Origin: JALTDM01 sp964421355
GTDB taxonomy: Bacteria > Bacteroidota > Bacteroidia > Bacteroidales > JALTDM01
Length of the DNA: 7,262 nucleotides
Reading direction: 5' to 3'
Assembly (NCBI GenBank): GCA_964421355.1
Contig: CAYQWX010000081.1
Span: 1-7,262 of the forward strand
Numbering within the stretch: position 1 is the stretch's first letter; every line of letters starts with the position of its first letter. Of the stretch, positions 6,731-7,262 are shown piece by piece. The position numbers were made by a program, and so were the translations under genes. Below the pieces are notes generated by a model that saw only the letters and a program-made list of their open reading frames with translations, was not told the origin of the DNA and searched no databases.

Positions 6731-7191
6731 TATTTCCTCTTTTGAGTAATGGAATTTAACAAATCAATAAAATCCTTCAATTGTTTGTTTGGTAAACCTT
6801 CTATGCTTACAGGTGGATATTTGGCAAGTCCTCTTTCTGTTTGTTGATACAATATCAAATCTTTATGTAGTCCTTTTTTTATTATTTCGTATTTAACAAA
6901 ATCTCGCAAGGGAATTCGTATCTTATGTTTGGATGAAGATAAAAAAGAAGTCCCAAAAAATTTAATTGTAAGAAAATTACTATCACTATCTACTTCAATA
7001 TAATAATATTTCTTTAAATGCCAAAATAATGAAAACAATAAATATACTGCAACAATAAAAATAATATATCCCCATACTTCCTCCTTATTAAATACAAAAA
7101 GGGAATACACAATAGCTACTATCATAAATAGTAAAACCAAGAGATGTAACAAACGCAGCTTTTTGAAAAATTGTTTATTGGAAATCAACAT
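6730..7191 (-). CDS. Small two-helix membrane protein with C-terminal soluble domain, upstream partner of the symporter
   Basis: I do not recognise a named family for this 153-residue protein. The N-terminus is basic (KQFFKKLR), then come two hydrophobic segments at about 14-34 and 39-57. By the positive-inside rule both ends are probably cytoplasmic. Residues about 62-150 look like alternating beta-strands (YYYIEVDS, FLTIKFFG, HKIRIPLRDFVKYEII, DLILYQQ) ending in a helix (NKQLKDFIDLLNSI). That order resembles bacterial PH-like domains attached to membrane hairpins, but this is an impression only. I chose ATG 7191 because the in-frame TTG at 7212 lies inside the -7 box TAACTTTG. Its stop codon shares one base with the symporter start, so the two proteins are probably made together. 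It may be an accessory or regulatory subunit, loosely comparable to the small membrane proteins encoded before some acetate-type symporters. It could also be unrelated to transport. Confidence 0.75.
   Translation of the reverse strand: MLISNKQFFKKLRLLHLLVLLFMIVAIVYSLFVFNKEEVWGYIIFIVAVYLLFSLFWHLKKYYYIEVDSDSNFLTIKFFGTSFLSSSKHKIRIPLRDFVKYEIIKKGLHKDLILYQQTERGLAKYPPVSIEGLPNKQLKDFIDLLNSITQKRK
6735..6740 (-). promoter_or_regulatory. Shine-Dalgarno-like AGAGGA before the symporter start
   Basis: On the minus strand AGAGGA is followed by AATA and the ATG at 6730, a standard spacing. It lies inside the last codons of the upstream gene. No other gene in the window has a comparable site, so it supports the symporter start and reinitiation at the TAATG overlap. 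Confidence 0.55.
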
Positions 7192-7209
7192 AAAAAAGAG
7201 ATTTGATTG

Positions 7210-7217
7210 CAAAGTTA
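7210..7217 (-). promoter_or_regulatory. Promoter -7 box TAACTTTG for the membrane protein-symporter operon
   Basis: A perfect minus-strand TAnnTTTG match with its final G 19 nt before the ATG at 7191. It implies a very short leader and rules out the TTG at 7212 as a start. The upstream sequence up to the window end is AT-rich, and I see no clear -33 TTTG. Confidence 0.55.
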
Positions 7218-7262
7218 TATTTTTTATTCAATTTATTATGTTAATAAAAATTAAAACTTTTA

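Overview
The window looks like a piece of an AT-rich Bacteroidota chromosome. The evidence is the proteins (a secreted protein with VGIG-type fibre repeats, a large secreted M1 peptidase with a C-terminal barrel-like region), several matches to the Bacteroidota -7 promoter box TAnnTTTG, general lack of Shine-Dalgarno sequences, and tRNA genes without an encoded CCA end. I cannot place it below phylum level.

Layout. 1-768 (minus strand) is the start of a secreted, repeat-containing fibre-like protein whose C-terminus lies outside the window. A 7-bp tandem repeat (four GCGAATT copies, 770-797) sits at its 5' end. Just upstream are an ATG at 802 and a promoter-like box at 820-827. From 828 to 1087 is noncoding DNA with a 14-bp palindrome and a 12-bp-stem AT hairpin. 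Two tandem leucine tRNA genes (anticodons CAG and GAG) follow at 1116-1336, each behind its own perfect TAnnTTTG box. On the plus strand, a flavin-reductase-like FMN-binding protein (1412-1993) and a 988-residue M1-type metallopeptidase (2005-4971) are 11 bp apart and probably co-transcribed. They converge, with 7 bp between stop codons, on a minus-strand pair read from a promoter at 7210-7217: a small two-helix membrane protein with a C-terminal soluble domain (6730-7191), then a sodium:solute symporter (4979-6730) whose start overlaps the first gene's stop as TAATG.

Most of the window is ordinary housekeeping or membrane content. The most interesting signal is at 770-802. With four heptamer copies, the ATG at 802 (correctly spaced from a promoter-like box) gives a 21-residue dead-end peptide. 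With three copies it would read straight into the secreted protein and add the lysine and arginine that its signal peptide now lacks. That is the arrangement expected of a phase-variable surface protein, captured here in the out-of-frame state. The second point of interest is the translationally coupled small membrane protein and symporter, which may form a two-component transporter.
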